Positions 8,771 to 17,223 of a stretch of DNA of 64,000 nt are shown here, one piece after another. How positions within the stretch are numbered: position 1 is the first letter of the stretch; each line of letters begins with the position of its first letter. This stretch comes from Clostridia bacterium (lineage in GTDB: Bacteria > Bacillota > Clostridia > UBA1381 > UBA9506), in the NCBI GenBank assembly GCA_017399695.1, contig JAFQBK010000016.1:248001-312000 (forward strand). Direction: 5' to 3'. A program made the translations under genes and the position numbers. The notes beneath the pieces were generated by a model. The model searched no databases. It saw only the letters and a list, made by a program, of their open reading frames with translations, and was not told the origin of the DNA.

Positions 8771-9880
8771 TTATTCTGCCTCTTCTTCCGGGAAGAGTGC
8801 TTCTGCAAATTCCTGCGGGTTAAATTCCTGTAAATCAGAAATCCCCTCGCCAACACCGATAAACTTGACGCCGATGTTTTGTTCTTTGGAGAGCGCAATG
8901 ACTACGCCGCCCTTTGCCGTTCCGTCAAGCTTTGTAAGTATCACACCGGTAATACGAGCAACTGATGCAAATTCACGCGCCTGAATCAGCGCATTTTGCC
9001 CAGTCGATGCATCAAGCACCAACAGCACCTCATTATCACTGCATCCGGTTTCCCGCTCGATTACACGTGCGGTTTTTTTCAGTTCTTCCATCAAATTCTT
9101 CTTATTATGAAGTCTGCCTGCCGTATCACAGATGACGATGTCTGCGCCGCGCGATTTTGCTGCCTGAATAGCATCAAATACAACAGCTGATGGGTCAGAA
9201 CCCTCCTGATGCTTTACGATATCCACGCCGGCACGTTCAGCCCAGATTTCAAGCTGGTCAATCGCTGCTGCACGGAAGGTGTCTGCTGCTGCTAAAACGA
9301 CTTTCTTTCCCTCTTGCTTATACCGCGCTGCCATCTTACCGATGGATGTCGTTTTGCCGACACCATTGACACCGATAACCATAATGACTGTCGGTTGTTT
9401 GCATGTATCAATTTTCGTGTCCTGCTCTTTTAAGATTTCCGTAATGATTTCTTTTAATACCCCTTTTAGCTCTTTTGCTTCTTTAATGGACTGTGTTTTC
9501 GCACGCTTTTTCAGTTCATCAATAATATACAAAGAGGTGTCTACGCCAATATCCGCCATAATCAATACCTCTTCGAGCTCTTCAAACAGTTCTTCGTCTA
9601 CTGAACGAAAACTTGAAAGTACACTATCTACTGTATCCACGAGCGCTAAGCGGGTCTTTTTTAAACCCTCCTTTAAGCGTGAAAAGAATCCCTTTGATTC
9701 GTTTTCAAGTGAAAGGGGCGCTTCTTGGGTAGCGATATGCTGCGCTATGGGAGCTTCTGTCGGCTTTGGCTCGCAAATAGCCGTCTCCTCTTGTTTTATC
9801 AGTTCTTCCTGAACCTGGTGGAGGATTTCTGTTGCCTCCGGCTCGACTTTTCGTTTGCCAAAAATATGTTTCAGCAACAC
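8771..9880 (-). CDS. ftsY: Signal recognition particle receptor FtsY
   Basis: The SRP receptor GTPase that docks ribosome-SRP complexes at the membrane. A short acidic, variable N-terminal A region (to about residue 60) is followed by the helical N domain and the GTPase G domain. Motifs seen are G1 GVNGVGKTTSIGKMA, the I-box ADTFRAAAIDQL, DTAGRLHNKKNLMEEL and TKLDGTAKGG, then the closing FIGVGEGISDLQEF. The start is ambiguous: the frame's first GTG (9884-9886) overlaps the GGAGG ribosome site, so the GTG at 9878-9880 (5 nt after GGAGG) or the TTG next to it is more likely. The ribosome site overlaps the gpsA stop codon. Confidence 0.95.
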   Translation of the reverse strand: MLLKHIFGKRKVEPEATEILHQVQEELIKQEETAICEPKPTEAPIAQHIATQEAPLSLENESKGFFSRLKEGLKKTRLALVDTVDSVLSSFRSVDEELFEELEEVLIMADIGVDTSLYIIDELKKRAKTQSIKEAKELKGVLKEIITEILKEQDTKIDTCKQPTVIMVIGVNGVGKTTSIGKMAARYKQEGKKVVLAAADTFRAAAIDQLEIWAERAGVDIVKHQEGSDPSAVVFDAIQAAKSRGADIVICDTAGRLHNKKNLMEELKKTARVIERETGCSDNEVLLVLDASTGQNALIQAREFASVARITGVILTKLDGTAKGGVVIALSKEQNIGVKFIGVGEGISDLQEFNPQEFAEALFPEEEAE

Positions 9881-9889
9881 TCCCACCTC

Positions 9890-10909
9890 CTACTGTATAA
9901 ATCGGAATGCACGGTCATTTTCGTGGCGTTTATCACGGCTCATAAGCATCTCCAAAGCTTTCTGCGGTGCTAAACCCTCAAACAAAACCGCATATGCGCA
10001 TTCCGTTATCGGCATCTCCACATTCATACGCTTTGCAAGATGATATGCTGCTTTCGTCGTATAAACACCTTCGACCACCATTTTTACTTCTTCCATTGCT
10101 TCCTGCGCTGTTTTTCCCTGACCGATTAAAATACCTGCACGGCGGTTACGCGAATGCATACTGGTACAGGTTACAATCAAATCTCCCATACCGGAAAGAC
10201 CGCTAAACGTAGCCACTTCTGCACCGCAAGCCACGCCCAAACGCGCAATTTCAGACATACCGCGTGTCATCAGTGCCGCTTTGGTATTATCACCGAGGCC
10301 AAGACCATCGGATACACCTGCACATAGCGCGATTACATTTTTAAGTGCGCCACCGAGTTCTACACCCGTCATATCAAGACTGGTATAGATACGGAAGAAA
10401 TCGCACATCATTGCATCCTGGATATACTCTGCCACCTCTTCGGTTCTCGCTGCAACGACATTGGTTGTCGGCATCTGGCGGGCAACCTCTTCTGCGTGTG
10501 ACGGACCGGAAATCACGGCAACCTCTGCCTGCGGAATCGCATCCTTAATCGTAACAGAAAGACGCTTATAGGTATCCTGGTCGAGTCCTTTGGAGGCATT
10601 CACAATAATCTGTCCTTTTTTTACAAAAGGAGACAAGGCCTCTGCCGTCTGTCTGATTGCTTTGGATGGCGGAACCATAATAATAAAGTCAGCATTCTTT
10701 GTTGCTTCTTCCATACTATGGGTAAAATGAATTGCTTCATCCAGAATAATCCCCGGCAAAAACGCCTTATTTTCTCTACAAAAAGTGAGCTGCTCGCTCT
10801 CTTCTTTCAGATAAGACCACAGATTCACGCGGAAGCCGCAACGTGCCAAAAGCGTGCTAATCGCTGTGCCCCAACCGCCGGAGCCTATGACTGCAACTGT
10901 CTTATTCAT
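9890..10909 (-). CDS. gpsA: Glycerol-3-phosphate dehydrogenase [NAD(P)+]
   Basis: Reduces dihydroxyacetone phosphate to sn-glycerol 3-phosphate, the backbone for phospholipids. It has the N-terminal Rossmann motif GSGGWGTAISTLLA, the conserved substrate region NASKGLDQDTYKRLS, the active-site Lys segment GGALKNVIALCAGVSDGLG and the SGMGDLIVTC motif. At 339 aa it is full length. GGAGG precedes the ATG by 7 nt. It follows plsY, which uses its product, and der, a conserved Firmicutes cluster. In many Clostridia spoIVA comes next; here ftsY does. Confidence 0.96.
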   Translation of the reverse strand: MNKTVAVIGSGGWGTAISTLLARCGFRVNLWSYLKEESEQLTFCRENKAFLPGIILDEAIHFTHSMEEATKNADFIIMVPPSKAIRQTAEALSPFVKKGQIIVNASKGLDQDTYKRLSVTIKDAIPQAEVAVISGPSHAEEVARQMPTTNVVAARTEEVAEYIQDAMMCDFFRIYTSLDMTGVELGGALKNVIALCAGVSDGLGLGDNTKAALMTRGMSEIARLGVACGAEVATFSGLSGMGDLIVTCTSMHSRNRRAGILIGQGKTAQEAMEEVKMVVEGVYTTKAAYHLAKRMNVEMPITECAYAVLFEGLAPQKALEMLMSRDKRHENDRAFRFIQ

Positions 10910-10932
10910 AGCCTATCCTCCCGAAATGTGTC

Positions 10933-11571
10933 CTATTTTTTTGCACCTAATTTGGATTCTGTTCCACTGATTAAGCGCTTGATGTTTGCTCTGTGCTGAT
11001 AAAATGCCAAAACCATCATAATAACTGCAAGGGCGATATAGTAAGGAACGTGCGCACCCGGTTCAAAAATACTGAAAATAATCACCAACGTCGGAAACAT
11101 CACCGCGCCGGTTAACGAACCCAATGAAACAAAGCGGGTAAGCGCAATCACGATAACACCGGCAAAAAGCGTAATCAGCCCGATTCTCCAGTCAAGCATA
11201 AAGATAACTGAAATGGAGCAAATGATTCCTTTGCCACCGCGAAAACCGAAATAAACGGGATAATTATGCCCCACCACCGCGGCAAAGCCTGCTAAGTATT
11301 CTGCATAGCGTCCGATTTCCGTCTGTCCCGGAAAGAGAATCGGCGTAAAAACACGAACCAAAATCATCGCAAGGATGGTCTTTAATACATCACCGATAAC
11401 TACGATAATGCCCGCCTTTTTTCCCATTGTGCGGAGTGCGTTGGTTGCACCGGCGTTGCCGCTGCCCACTTTTCTGACATCGACACCGATGATTTTACCA
11501 AAAATGACGGAAGAATTGATACTTCCCAACAAATATCCCAGCACCAAAGATGCAATTAAAAACCAAATCAT
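10933..11571 (-). CDS. plsY: Acyl-phosphate:glycerol-3-phosphate acyltransferase
   Basis: Integral membrane enzyme that adds the first acyl chain to glycerol 3-phosphate, using acyl-phosphate. The 212-aa sequence shows the three family motifs: GSINSSVIFGKIIGVDVRKVGSGN near the N-terminus (given here as GSINSS and GSGNAGATNALR), GHNYPVYFGFRGGKGI, and a C-terminal HRANIKRLISGTE. About five membrane helices. The ribosome site GGAGG is 8 nt from the ATG. Its substrate is supplied by the adjacent gpsA. Confidence 0.95.
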   Translation of the reverse strand: MIWFLIASLVLGYLLGSINSSVIFGKIIGVDVRKVGSGNAGATNALRTMGKKAGIIVVIGDVLKTILAMILVRVFTPILFPGQTEIGRYAEYLAGFAAVVGHNYPVYFGFRGGKGIICSISVIFMLDWRIGLITLFAGVIVIALTRFVSLGSLTGAVMFPTLVIIFSIFEPGAHVPYYIALAVIMMVLAFYQHRANIKRLISGTESKLGAKK

Positions 11572-11585
11572 GCTGATTTCCTCCT

Positions 11586-12917
11586 TTATTCTTTTCCATT
11601 ATCGCCGCGTTCACGGATAATAAATTTCACCGGCGTTCCCTCCAGACCGAACACGCCGCGAATTTGATTCTCCAGATAACGCAAGTAGGAAAAATGCATC
11701 AATTCCTTGTTGTTGACAAACACCACAAAGGTCGGCGGGCAGGTCGATGCCTGCGTCATATAATAGATTTTCAATCGTTTTCCTTTATCGGAAGGCGGCT
11801 GAACCTTTGAAGTTGCTTCGTTTAAGACATCATTTAGCATACCCGTTTTAATACGCATCGTATTCTGCTCACGGACATACTTTACCAAGTCAAACAAGCG
11901 GTCAACCCGCTGTCCAGTCAGCGCAGAAATGAAATGCACCGGTGCGTACATCATAAACGGCAGTTCTTCCATCACTCTGTCGCGGAAATGTTTCATGGTA
12001 TTGGTCTCTTTTTCAACCAAGTCCCATTTATTGACAGCAATAATTGATGCTTTTCCCTGGTCGTGCGCGTAACCGGCGATTTTAGAATCCTGTTCGGTAA
12101 CACCTTGGGTCGCATCAATCACAATAATACAAACATCCGCACGGTCAACAGCCGCAAGTGAACGAATGACGCTGTAGCGTTCAATCGTATCATCGATTTT
12201 ACCGCGTTTACGCATTCCTGCGGTATCTACCAGAGTATAAACGATACCGTCTTTTTCAAAGCGGGTATCAATGGCATCACGCGTTGTACCTGCGATATCG
12301 CTGACAATCACGCGCTCTTCTCCTAGTATTCGATTAATTAATGAAGATTTTCCTGCATTCGGACGGCCGACAACCGCAACACGCAGAGTATCTTCTTCCT
12401 CTTCATCTTCTGTGCTGGCCGGAAGCTGTCTAACCACCTCGTCCAGCATATCACCAACACCGAGGCCGTGGATAGAGGAAATCGGCATCGGGTCGCCGAG
12501 TCCCAGATTATAAAACTCATATAATTCCATTGGTGGCTGACCTGCATTATCTACCTTATTCACCGCGACGACAACGGGTTTTCCCGACTTACGTAGCATC
12601 GTTGCAACATCGCTGTCTGCTGCGACTAAGCCGTCGCCGACATTCACCATAAAGATAATGACATCGGCGTGGTCAATGGCAAGCTCTGCCTGAAGTCGCA
12701 TTCCTTTTAAGATCACATCGTCGTTTTTTGGCTCGATACCACCGGTATCAATTAAGAGAAACTTATTGCCGCACCACTCTGCCTCGCGGTAAATACGGTC
12801 ACGGGTAACGCCGGGCGTATCGTCCACAATGGACACACGCTCGCCGATAATCTTATTAAATAATGTAGATTTTCCCACATTCGGTCTGCCCACAATGGAT
12901 ACCACTCTTTTTGTCAT
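11586..12917 (-). CDS. der: Ribosome biogenesis GTPase Der (EngA)
   Basis: Essential 50S assembly GTPase with two tandem G domains and a C-terminal KH-like domain; 443 aa is typical. The first G domain has GRPNVGKSTLFNKI, DTGGIE and NKVD; the second has GRPNAGKSSLINRI, DTAGMRKRGK and NKWD. The C-terminal part includes KIYYMTQASTCPPTFVVFVN, a Der signature. AGGAG precedes the ATG. It is the first gene of the der-plsY-gpsA group and follows the DUF512 gene by 37 bp. Confidence 0.97.
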   Translation of the reverse strand: MTKRVVSIVGRPNVGKSTLFNKIIGERVSIVDDTPGVTRDRIYREAEWCGNKFLLIDTGGIEPKNDDVILKGMRLQAELAIDHADVIIFMVNVGDGLVAADSDVATMLRKSGKPVVVAVNKVDNAGQPPMELYEFYNLGLGDPMPISSIHGLGVGDMLDEVVRQLPASTEDEEEEDTLRVAVVGRPNAGKSSLINRILGEERVIVSDIAGTTRDAIDTRFEKDGIVYTLVDTAGMRKRGKIDDTIERYSVIRSLAAVDRADVCIIVIDATQGVTEQDSKIAGYAHDQGKASIIAVNKWDLVEKETNTMKHFRDRVMEELPFMMYAPVHFISALTGQRVDRLFDLVKYVREQNTMRIKTGMLNDVLNEATSKVQPPSDKGKRLKIYYMTQASTCPPTFVVFVNNKELMHFSYLRYLENQIRGVFGLEGTPVKFIIRERGDNGKE

Positions 12918-12939
12918 ATGTTCTCCTCACCTTGTTAAA

Positions 12940-12957
12940 ATACTCGTTCAGCCGTTA
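12940..12957. repeat. 18-bp repeat shared with 5927-5944
   Basis: AATACTCGTTCAGCCGTT occurs here and at 5927-5944. In both places its minus-strand copy lies at or just after the stop codon of the upstream gene (here it overlaps the DUF512 stop). The matching half that makes a hairpin at 5917 is absent here. Confidence 0.7.
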
Positions 12958-14259
12958 TGCATTGATGAGTGCCTTCACAAAGGAAGTACCGTCATTTGCG
13001 ACAGGCTCACAAGTAACACCAAGTTTTTGTTCCAGTTCTTCTACCGTAATATCATCTAAGAAAATATCTTCGTCTGCTTTGAGCATTGATTTTGTAATCA
13101 AAAGCCGCTCAAACTGTTTTCCGGAAAGCTGATTAATTAAGTCTTGACCGCATAACAGACCTGCCACGGATACGCCACCGCCGAAGAAGTTGTTCTTTAT
13201 CATTACAACCTCTGCCCAGACCGGATAATAGGCGGCAACACGGTCGACCAGTTCCCTGATATATGGATACGCAAGCTCGCCCGTTGCAATGACGGTTTTT
13301 TTGACCTCGCCCGGTCTGTAGGGCTTTTCGAGCGCCTGCATTACTTCATCTTCTAAATTTGAGAGCATGCCCACACCATTTTCAATCTGCGGAAAGTCCT
13401 CATATTCTTCTGCCCGAGGGATGCTTCTGCCTGCCAAAATATAGAACTCGTCGCTGGCATACACAAGTCTCGTTCCGTAAAGCTTTTTATATTTCTTTTG
13501 CCACGCTTCAATCTGGCTCAATACCTTTTCTGCATCCTGCGGTGTAAAAGGCTCTAATGGGAAAAGCCCATAGCGATAAGCCGTAAGTCCCACGGGCACA
13601 ACCGAAACGCTTTCAAGCTCCGGAACGAACTCCGAAAGGTCAAACAAGGTCTTCTCCAGTTCAAAGCTGTCATTGATACCCTTACACAGAACAATCTGCA
13701 TATTCATACTGATATGATTTTCTTTTAGCATCCTACAATATTGTAGCACATTCCTTGCATTTTTATTATGCAACATTTTCTCGCGCAAGTCAAGGTTCGT
13801 TGTGTGAATTGACACATTAATCGGCGAAATCCGATAACGGATTAAGCGATTGATATCTTCTTCGCGCATATTGGTAAAGGTCACATAGTTTCCATATAAG
13901 AAGGAAAGCCGCGAATCATCGTCTTTAAAATATAAAGAGTCTCTCATACCGCGCGGCAGCTGGTCAATAAAGCAGAAAATGCACTGATTACGGCAACGCT
14001 TGGGGCTGTCAAACAGCATATTGGCAAAACGGATGCCCAAGTCCTCTCCCGCTTCGTTTACGATTTCAAACTCAATCTGCTCGCCGGAGGCTTTCTCCAC
14101 CAAAAGAACAATTTCTTCCTCCGTGGATAAAAACTGATAATCTAAAAAATCTACGATATCCGTATCATTGATGCGGCAGATAATATCGCCTTTTTCGATT
14201 CCAAGCTCTTCGGCGATACTCCCCGGCTCTATACTGTCAACACGCGCACAGTATCTCAT
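12955..14259 (-). CDS. DUF512 radical-SAM protein with PDZ domain
   Basis: A 434-aa protein with an N-terminal PDZ-like domain (residues about 1-75, IEPGSIAEELGIEKGDIICR), then a radical-SAM core with CRNQCIFCFIDQ (Cys-x3-Cys-x2-Cys, ligands of a 4Fe-4S cluster), and a C-terminal DUF512 region (YASDEFYILAGRSIP, NNFFGGGVSVAGLL). This is the conserved Clostridia/Cyanobacteria family (TIGR03279); its reaction is not established. The frame extends upstream to 14325, but the ATG at 14257-14259 has GGAGGTGA 6 nt before it. It is commonly found upstream of der, as here. Confidence 0.9.
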   Translation of the reverse strand: MRYCARVDSIEPGSIAEELGIEKGDIICRINDTDIVDFLDYQFLSTEEEIVLLVEKASGEQIEFEIVNEAGEDLGIRFANMLFDSPKRCRNQCIFCFIDQLPRGMRDSLYFKDDDSRLSFLYGNYVTFTNMREEDINRLIRYRISPINVSIHTTNLDLREKMLHNKNARNVLQYCRMLKENHISMNMQIVLCKGINDSFELEKTLFDLSEFVPELESVSVVPVGLTAYRYGLFPLEPFTPQDAEKVLSQIEAWQKKYKKLYGTRLVYASDEFYILAGRSIPRAEEYEDFPQIENGVGMLSNLEDEVMQALEKPYRPGEVKKTVIATGELAYPYIRELVDRVAAYYPVWAEVVMIKNNFFGGGVSVAGLLCGQDLINQLSGKQFERLLITKSMLKADEDIFLDDITVEELEQKLGVTCEPVANDGTSFVKALINA

Positions 14260-14305
14260 TCGGCTCACCTCCGTTTTGTCGTAATTTGGTAAAATGCATA
14301 TATAC

Positions 14306-14338
14306 AAAAATAGAGAAGACAACAACCTGCCTTCTCTA
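14306..14338 (-). terminator. Rho-independent terminator after rpmF
   Basis: Minus-strand TAGAGAAG...CTTCTCTA stem with a 12-nt loop and a run of T residues, 20 bp after the rpmF stop. It ends the short DUF177-rpmF unit. Confidence 0.85.
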
Positions 14339-14358
14339 CTCTTTTCATAGTAACTTCA

Positions 14359-14538
14359 CTATGCCTGCGCTTTCACTACTTCTTTACCGTTGTAGTAACC
14401 GCATGCTTTGCACACTCTATGAGGCATTTTGTATTCGCCGCACTGAGGACAGCTTACCATACCCGGTATTGCCAGTTTCCAGTTTGCTCTTCTCTTGTCG
14501 CGTCTAGCTTTTGAAGTTTTTCTCTTAGGTACTGCCAT
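14359..14538 (-). CDS. rpmF: 50S ribosomal protein L32
   Basis: A 59-aa protein beginning [20 protein letters not shown], the L32 signature, with zinc-ribbon cysteines Cys30, Cys33 (SCPQCG) and Cys43, Cys46 (VCKACG). It is a component of the large ribosomal subunit. A GGGGGTG ribosome site precedes the ATG. It lies 13 bp after the DUF177 gene, the standard bacterial pairing. This zinc-binding (C+) version indicates no zinc-independent substitution at this locus. Confidence 0.97.
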   Translation of the reverse strand: MAVPKRKTSKARRDKRRANWKLAIPGMVSCPQCGEYKMPHRVCKACGYYNGKEVVKAQA

Positions 14539-14551
14539 CTTGCTACACCCC

Positions 14552-15058
14552 CTACTCGTCTATCAACAAATTTTTCAGCCCTGCCATTCTGGGGTCGATT
14601 TCATCTTTCCCGCAGTCGCAGTCCGTCACATTACGATCCGCCCCACATGCGGGACAGAGTCCTTTGCAGTCATCGCTACAAAGATATTTTAATGACAGGT
14701 TTACTAAAATATTACTTTCGATAATATCGTCAAGCTCGATCTCGTGGCCTTCAAAGACCAAAACGGCATCCTTGTCCGATACATCGTCCGTACTATTCAC
14801 CAGCAGTTCTGTAAAGTCAATATCAAAGGTCTTTTCCAGTTCTTTCATACATCTTGCACAAAGAACGGTAAAGGTACCACCGACATTGCCTTTGAGTTCC
14901 AGGACATTTCCGATATTGGTTATGCTACCTGAAAACACAACATCATCATGGAAAAAAGGGCCTGCCTTCGAAAGCGAATCCTGCGAAAAACATACCTTTC
15001 CGCTGACGGATATGCTCTCTCCTTCCACCTTTAAAACAGATGAAACATCAACTAACAT
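14552..15058 (-). CDS. DUF177 (YceD-like) protein
   Basis: A 168-aa member of the YceD/DUF177 family, which is linked to 23S rRNA metabolism in bacteria and plants and is nearly always encoded before rpmF. It carries the central CARCMKEL motif and a second cysteine group near the end ([21 protein letters not shown]) that may bind zinc. The frame extends to 15082; the ATG at 15056-15058 has a GGGAG ribosome site. It is the first gene of the unit driven by the promoter at 15088-15116. Confidence 0.88.
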   Translation of the reverse strand: MLVDVSSVLKVEGESISVSGKVCFSQDSLSKAGPFFHDDVVFSGSITNIGNVLELKGNVGGTFTVLCARCMKELEKTFDIDFTELLVNSTDDVSDKDAVLVFEGHEIELDDIIESNILVNLSLKYLCSDDCKGLCPACGADRNVTDCDCGKDEIDPRMAGLKNLLIDE

Positions 15059-15087
15059 AATACCCACTCCCAAACAATGCATTATAT

Positions 15088-15116
15088 ATTATATCTGTTT
15101 CCTTCCCTCTTGTCAA
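15088..15116 (-). promoter_or_regulatory. Consensus sigma-A promoter for DUF177-rpmF
   Basis: Minus-strand TTGACA, 17-bp spacer, TATAAT: both hexamers perfect. Predicted start of transcription is about 25 nt before the DUF177 ATG. Confidence 0.9.
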
Positions 15117-15157
15117 GAGATTTTTTCATTGAAACAAGAAAATATTGTAATTAACTT

Positions 15158-16741
15158 TTATAATCCCATTTCCTCTAATGACTTTAAGATGCCCTCTGCA
15201 ATTGCCTCAGCTAAAATTTCCCGATAACTGTCGGTCATCATATTTTCCCTATCTTCTTTATTACTGATAAACCCAAGCTCTATTAAGGTCGCCGGCATTA
15301 CGCTACGGTGAATAACAGCAAGATTTTTACCGTCTTTGACACCGCGGTCATGGGCCCCCGTTGCTTTGATTACTGCATCTAATACATTCTCAGAAAGCCG
15401 CGCACTCGTCATTCCGGCATAATCTGCGCCACCTTCTAAATAACCCCATGTCTCGATTCCGTGTGCTGCCTCCGATTCTGCGGAATTGGTATGTATACTC
15501 ACAAAAAGGCTTGTCCCTTTTTCGTTTGCAATCGTTCCTACATCTAAAAAGTTGACATACACATCCGTTTTTCGAATCATGTGCACACGTACATCTTCTT
15601 TTTCGAGCTTTTCTTTGACCAAGAGCGCAACTGCTAAATTGATGTCTTTTTCTTTTGCCGTTATCTTGCCGAAATCTTCGGATTCTTCGTCCGTTTCTGT
15701 ATAAATAGCTCCCGGGTCTTCTCCTCCGTGTCCCGCATCAATCGTTACATATCGTGCAATCGGCGGTGGTGTGCCCGTAGGCTTCGGTGATGCCGACGGT
15801 TTTGCAGAATCCGATGGTTTCGGCGATGCTGAAGGCGTTGCGGTTGCATCTGCATTCGGATTCGTCGGTTTAATCGACGGTTTTGGTGATGCTGAAGGTT
15901 TTGCCGAAGGTGAAGGACTCGCTGTCGCTACCGGTGTCTCAAGGACAATTTGAATCCGTATTTCGTTCCCTACGGCCTTTGCCGTATAGTGCGAATCCTG
16001 TGTTAAATCTACAACAATACGGGTCGCATCCACCTGCTGACCAATTCGAAGCTTGTCTACATTCTTTTTTCCAATTGCGATTCCATCTTTTCCTGTCTTA
16101 TTTAGTGTGTACGGCACATCCACCACAATACGCGAGGGACTTTTTAAGGCAAAATGAGTAAACTTCGGTTCTTCCTCGTCTGTGGTAAGAGTAATCGTCA
16201 AGCGGGTGTTCACCCGATTCAGTTCCCAGCCTACTTTTTCCAGTTTAATTTTTGATTCCTCCGGATCTGAGTTAGAGTTGATAATAACAGTATCTCTTGT
16301 GGTGTCAAAATCAACCTCCCAACCCATTTCCTCTGCAACGAATCGTACGGGTATCATCGTTTTTTCATTGATGATTTTCGGCGCAATGGGCATTTTTACT
16401 CTTTCATTTCCAATGGTTGCGTATTTTGAATTAATAATAAGTATAATTTCTGTCTTTTTGTACGAGATGGTTACACTTGCTTCATCTCCGTCCCATAAGA
16501 CTTGAGCGCCCAAATGTTCAAAAACCTCTCTTGCAGGTACAACAGAATATCCGTCAAATACAATCGGTGGCATTGAGGTGTCAAGTATTTTTCCGTCTAC
16601 CTCGAGCTTAAACTCTTCCCCAACATACGGGTGCCATGCGCCGTCATAGTAATATTCGCGCGCAAAAACACAAACCGACGCCAGCATCTGGAACATCAGT
16701 ATCAGTAAAAGCATCACAGGCAGATAAAACTTTTTGACCAT
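15158..16741 (-). CDS. Secreted N-acetylmuramoyl-L-alanine amidase
   Basis: A 527-aa exported peptidoglycan hydrolase. Signal peptide to about residue 27 (cleavage near VFA-REY). Residues 40-155 resemble the copper amine oxidase N-terminal (stalk-like) domain (SVVPAREVFEHLGAQVLWDG; MIPVRFVAEEMGWEVDFD). An AMIN-like beta domain follows (SRIVVDVPYTLN), then a Ser/Pro/Lys linker of about 55 residues built from SASPKPS-type repeats, and a C-terminal Amidase_3 domain. Zinc ligands are visible: His in DAGHGGEDPGA, Glu in AKEKDINLAV, His in SIHTNS and the catalytic Glu in LIELGFISN. It cleaves the bond between MurNAc and L-Ala. It lies 71 bp after ruvX. Nothing in the sequence shows its specific role (growth, division or sporulation). 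Confidence 0.9.
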   Translation of the reverse strand: MVKKFYLPVMLLLILMFQMLASVCVFAREYYYDGAWHPYVGEEFKLEVDGKILDTSMPPIVFDGYSVVPAREVFEHLGAQVLWDGDEASVTISYKKTEIILIINSKYATIGNERVKMPIAPKIINEKTMIPVRFVAEEMGWEVDFDTTRDTVIINSNSDPEESKIKLEKVGWELNRVNTRLTITLTTDEEEPKFTHFALKSPSRIVVDVPYTLNKTGKDGIAIGKKNVDKLRIGQQVDATRIVVDLTQDSHYTAKAVGNEIRIQIVLETPVATASPSPSAKPSASPKPSIKPTNPNADATATPSASPKPSDSAKPSASPKPTGTPPPIARYVTIDAGHGGEDPGAIYTETDEESEDFGKITAKEKDINLAVALLVKEKLEKEDVRVHMIRKTDVYVNFLDVGTIANEKGTSLFVSIHTNSAESEAAHGIETWGYLEGGADYAGMTSARLSENVLDAVIKATGAHDRGVKDGKNLAVIHRSVMPATLIELGFISNKEDRENMMTDSYREILAEAIAEGILKSLEEMGL

Positions 16742-16757
16742 ATATACCTCCCCTTAG

Positions 16758-16812
16758 CCGAAAGACACCAAAATTTCACTGTTTCAGGCAGATTCGAATT
16801 ACTATCTTTCGG
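16758..16812. repeat. Inverted repeat between ruvX and the amidase gene
   Basis: CCGAAAGA and TCTTTCGG (8 bp each) flank about 39 bases between the ruvX stop and the amidase ribosome site. No T-run follows. It could be an mRNA structure; its significance is uncertain. Confidence 0.4.
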
Positions 16813-17223
16813 TTAACCACGGCTTTGCATAAAGCCCTCCAGTATCAGTTCTGCCGAAACGGCATCGACTGTTTCCTTTCTTTTCTTTCCCCGCACATCA
16901 AGCTCATTTAAATAACCGTGTGCGGCAACAGTAGTCAGTCTTTCGTCCCAAAAAGAAATTGGGACATTCGTATAAGTTTTTAGACGTTCGGCAAACGCAT
17001 AAGTTGCCTCTGCACGAAAACCTTCGGTCGCATCCATATTTTTAGGTAAACCGATGACAATATGGCCGACCTGTTTTTCTTCTATAATCGCCGATATCTG
17101 TTCAAAGAGTTTCTTGCCACCGGTGTTTGTAAGAGTCGTATATCGCTGCGCGAGCATCCCCAAGGGATCAGAAAGTGCAATTCCTACCCGCGCATCTCCA
17201 AAGTCAATTCCCATATAGCGCAT
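16813..17223 (-). CDS. ruvX: RuvX/YqgF RNase H-fold nuclease
   Basis: A 136-aa protein of the YqgF family, a Holliday-junction resolvase-like nuclease implicated in 16S rRNA 5' processing. Motifs: MGIDFGDARVGIALSD with the first catalytic Asp, VIGLPKNMD, DERLTTVAA and a C-terminal VDAVSAELILEGF with the last Asp. The ATG overlaps the TAA of the upstream glycosyltransferase fusion by one base, so the two are translationally coupled. Confidence 0.93.
   Translation of the reverse strand: MRYMGIDFGDARVGIALSDPLGMLAQRYTTLTNTGGKKLFEQISAIIEEKQVGHIVIGLPKNMDATEGFRAEATYAFAERLKTYTNVPISFWDERLTTVAAHGYLNELDVRGKKRKETVDAVSAELILEGFMQSRG

Noticed and set aside
15771..15930. Plus-strand glycine-rich frame over the amidase linker
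   Set aside because: It is the complement of the Ser/Pro/Lys-rich repeat linker of the amidase. Repetitive codons leave the other frame open; there is no ribosome site.
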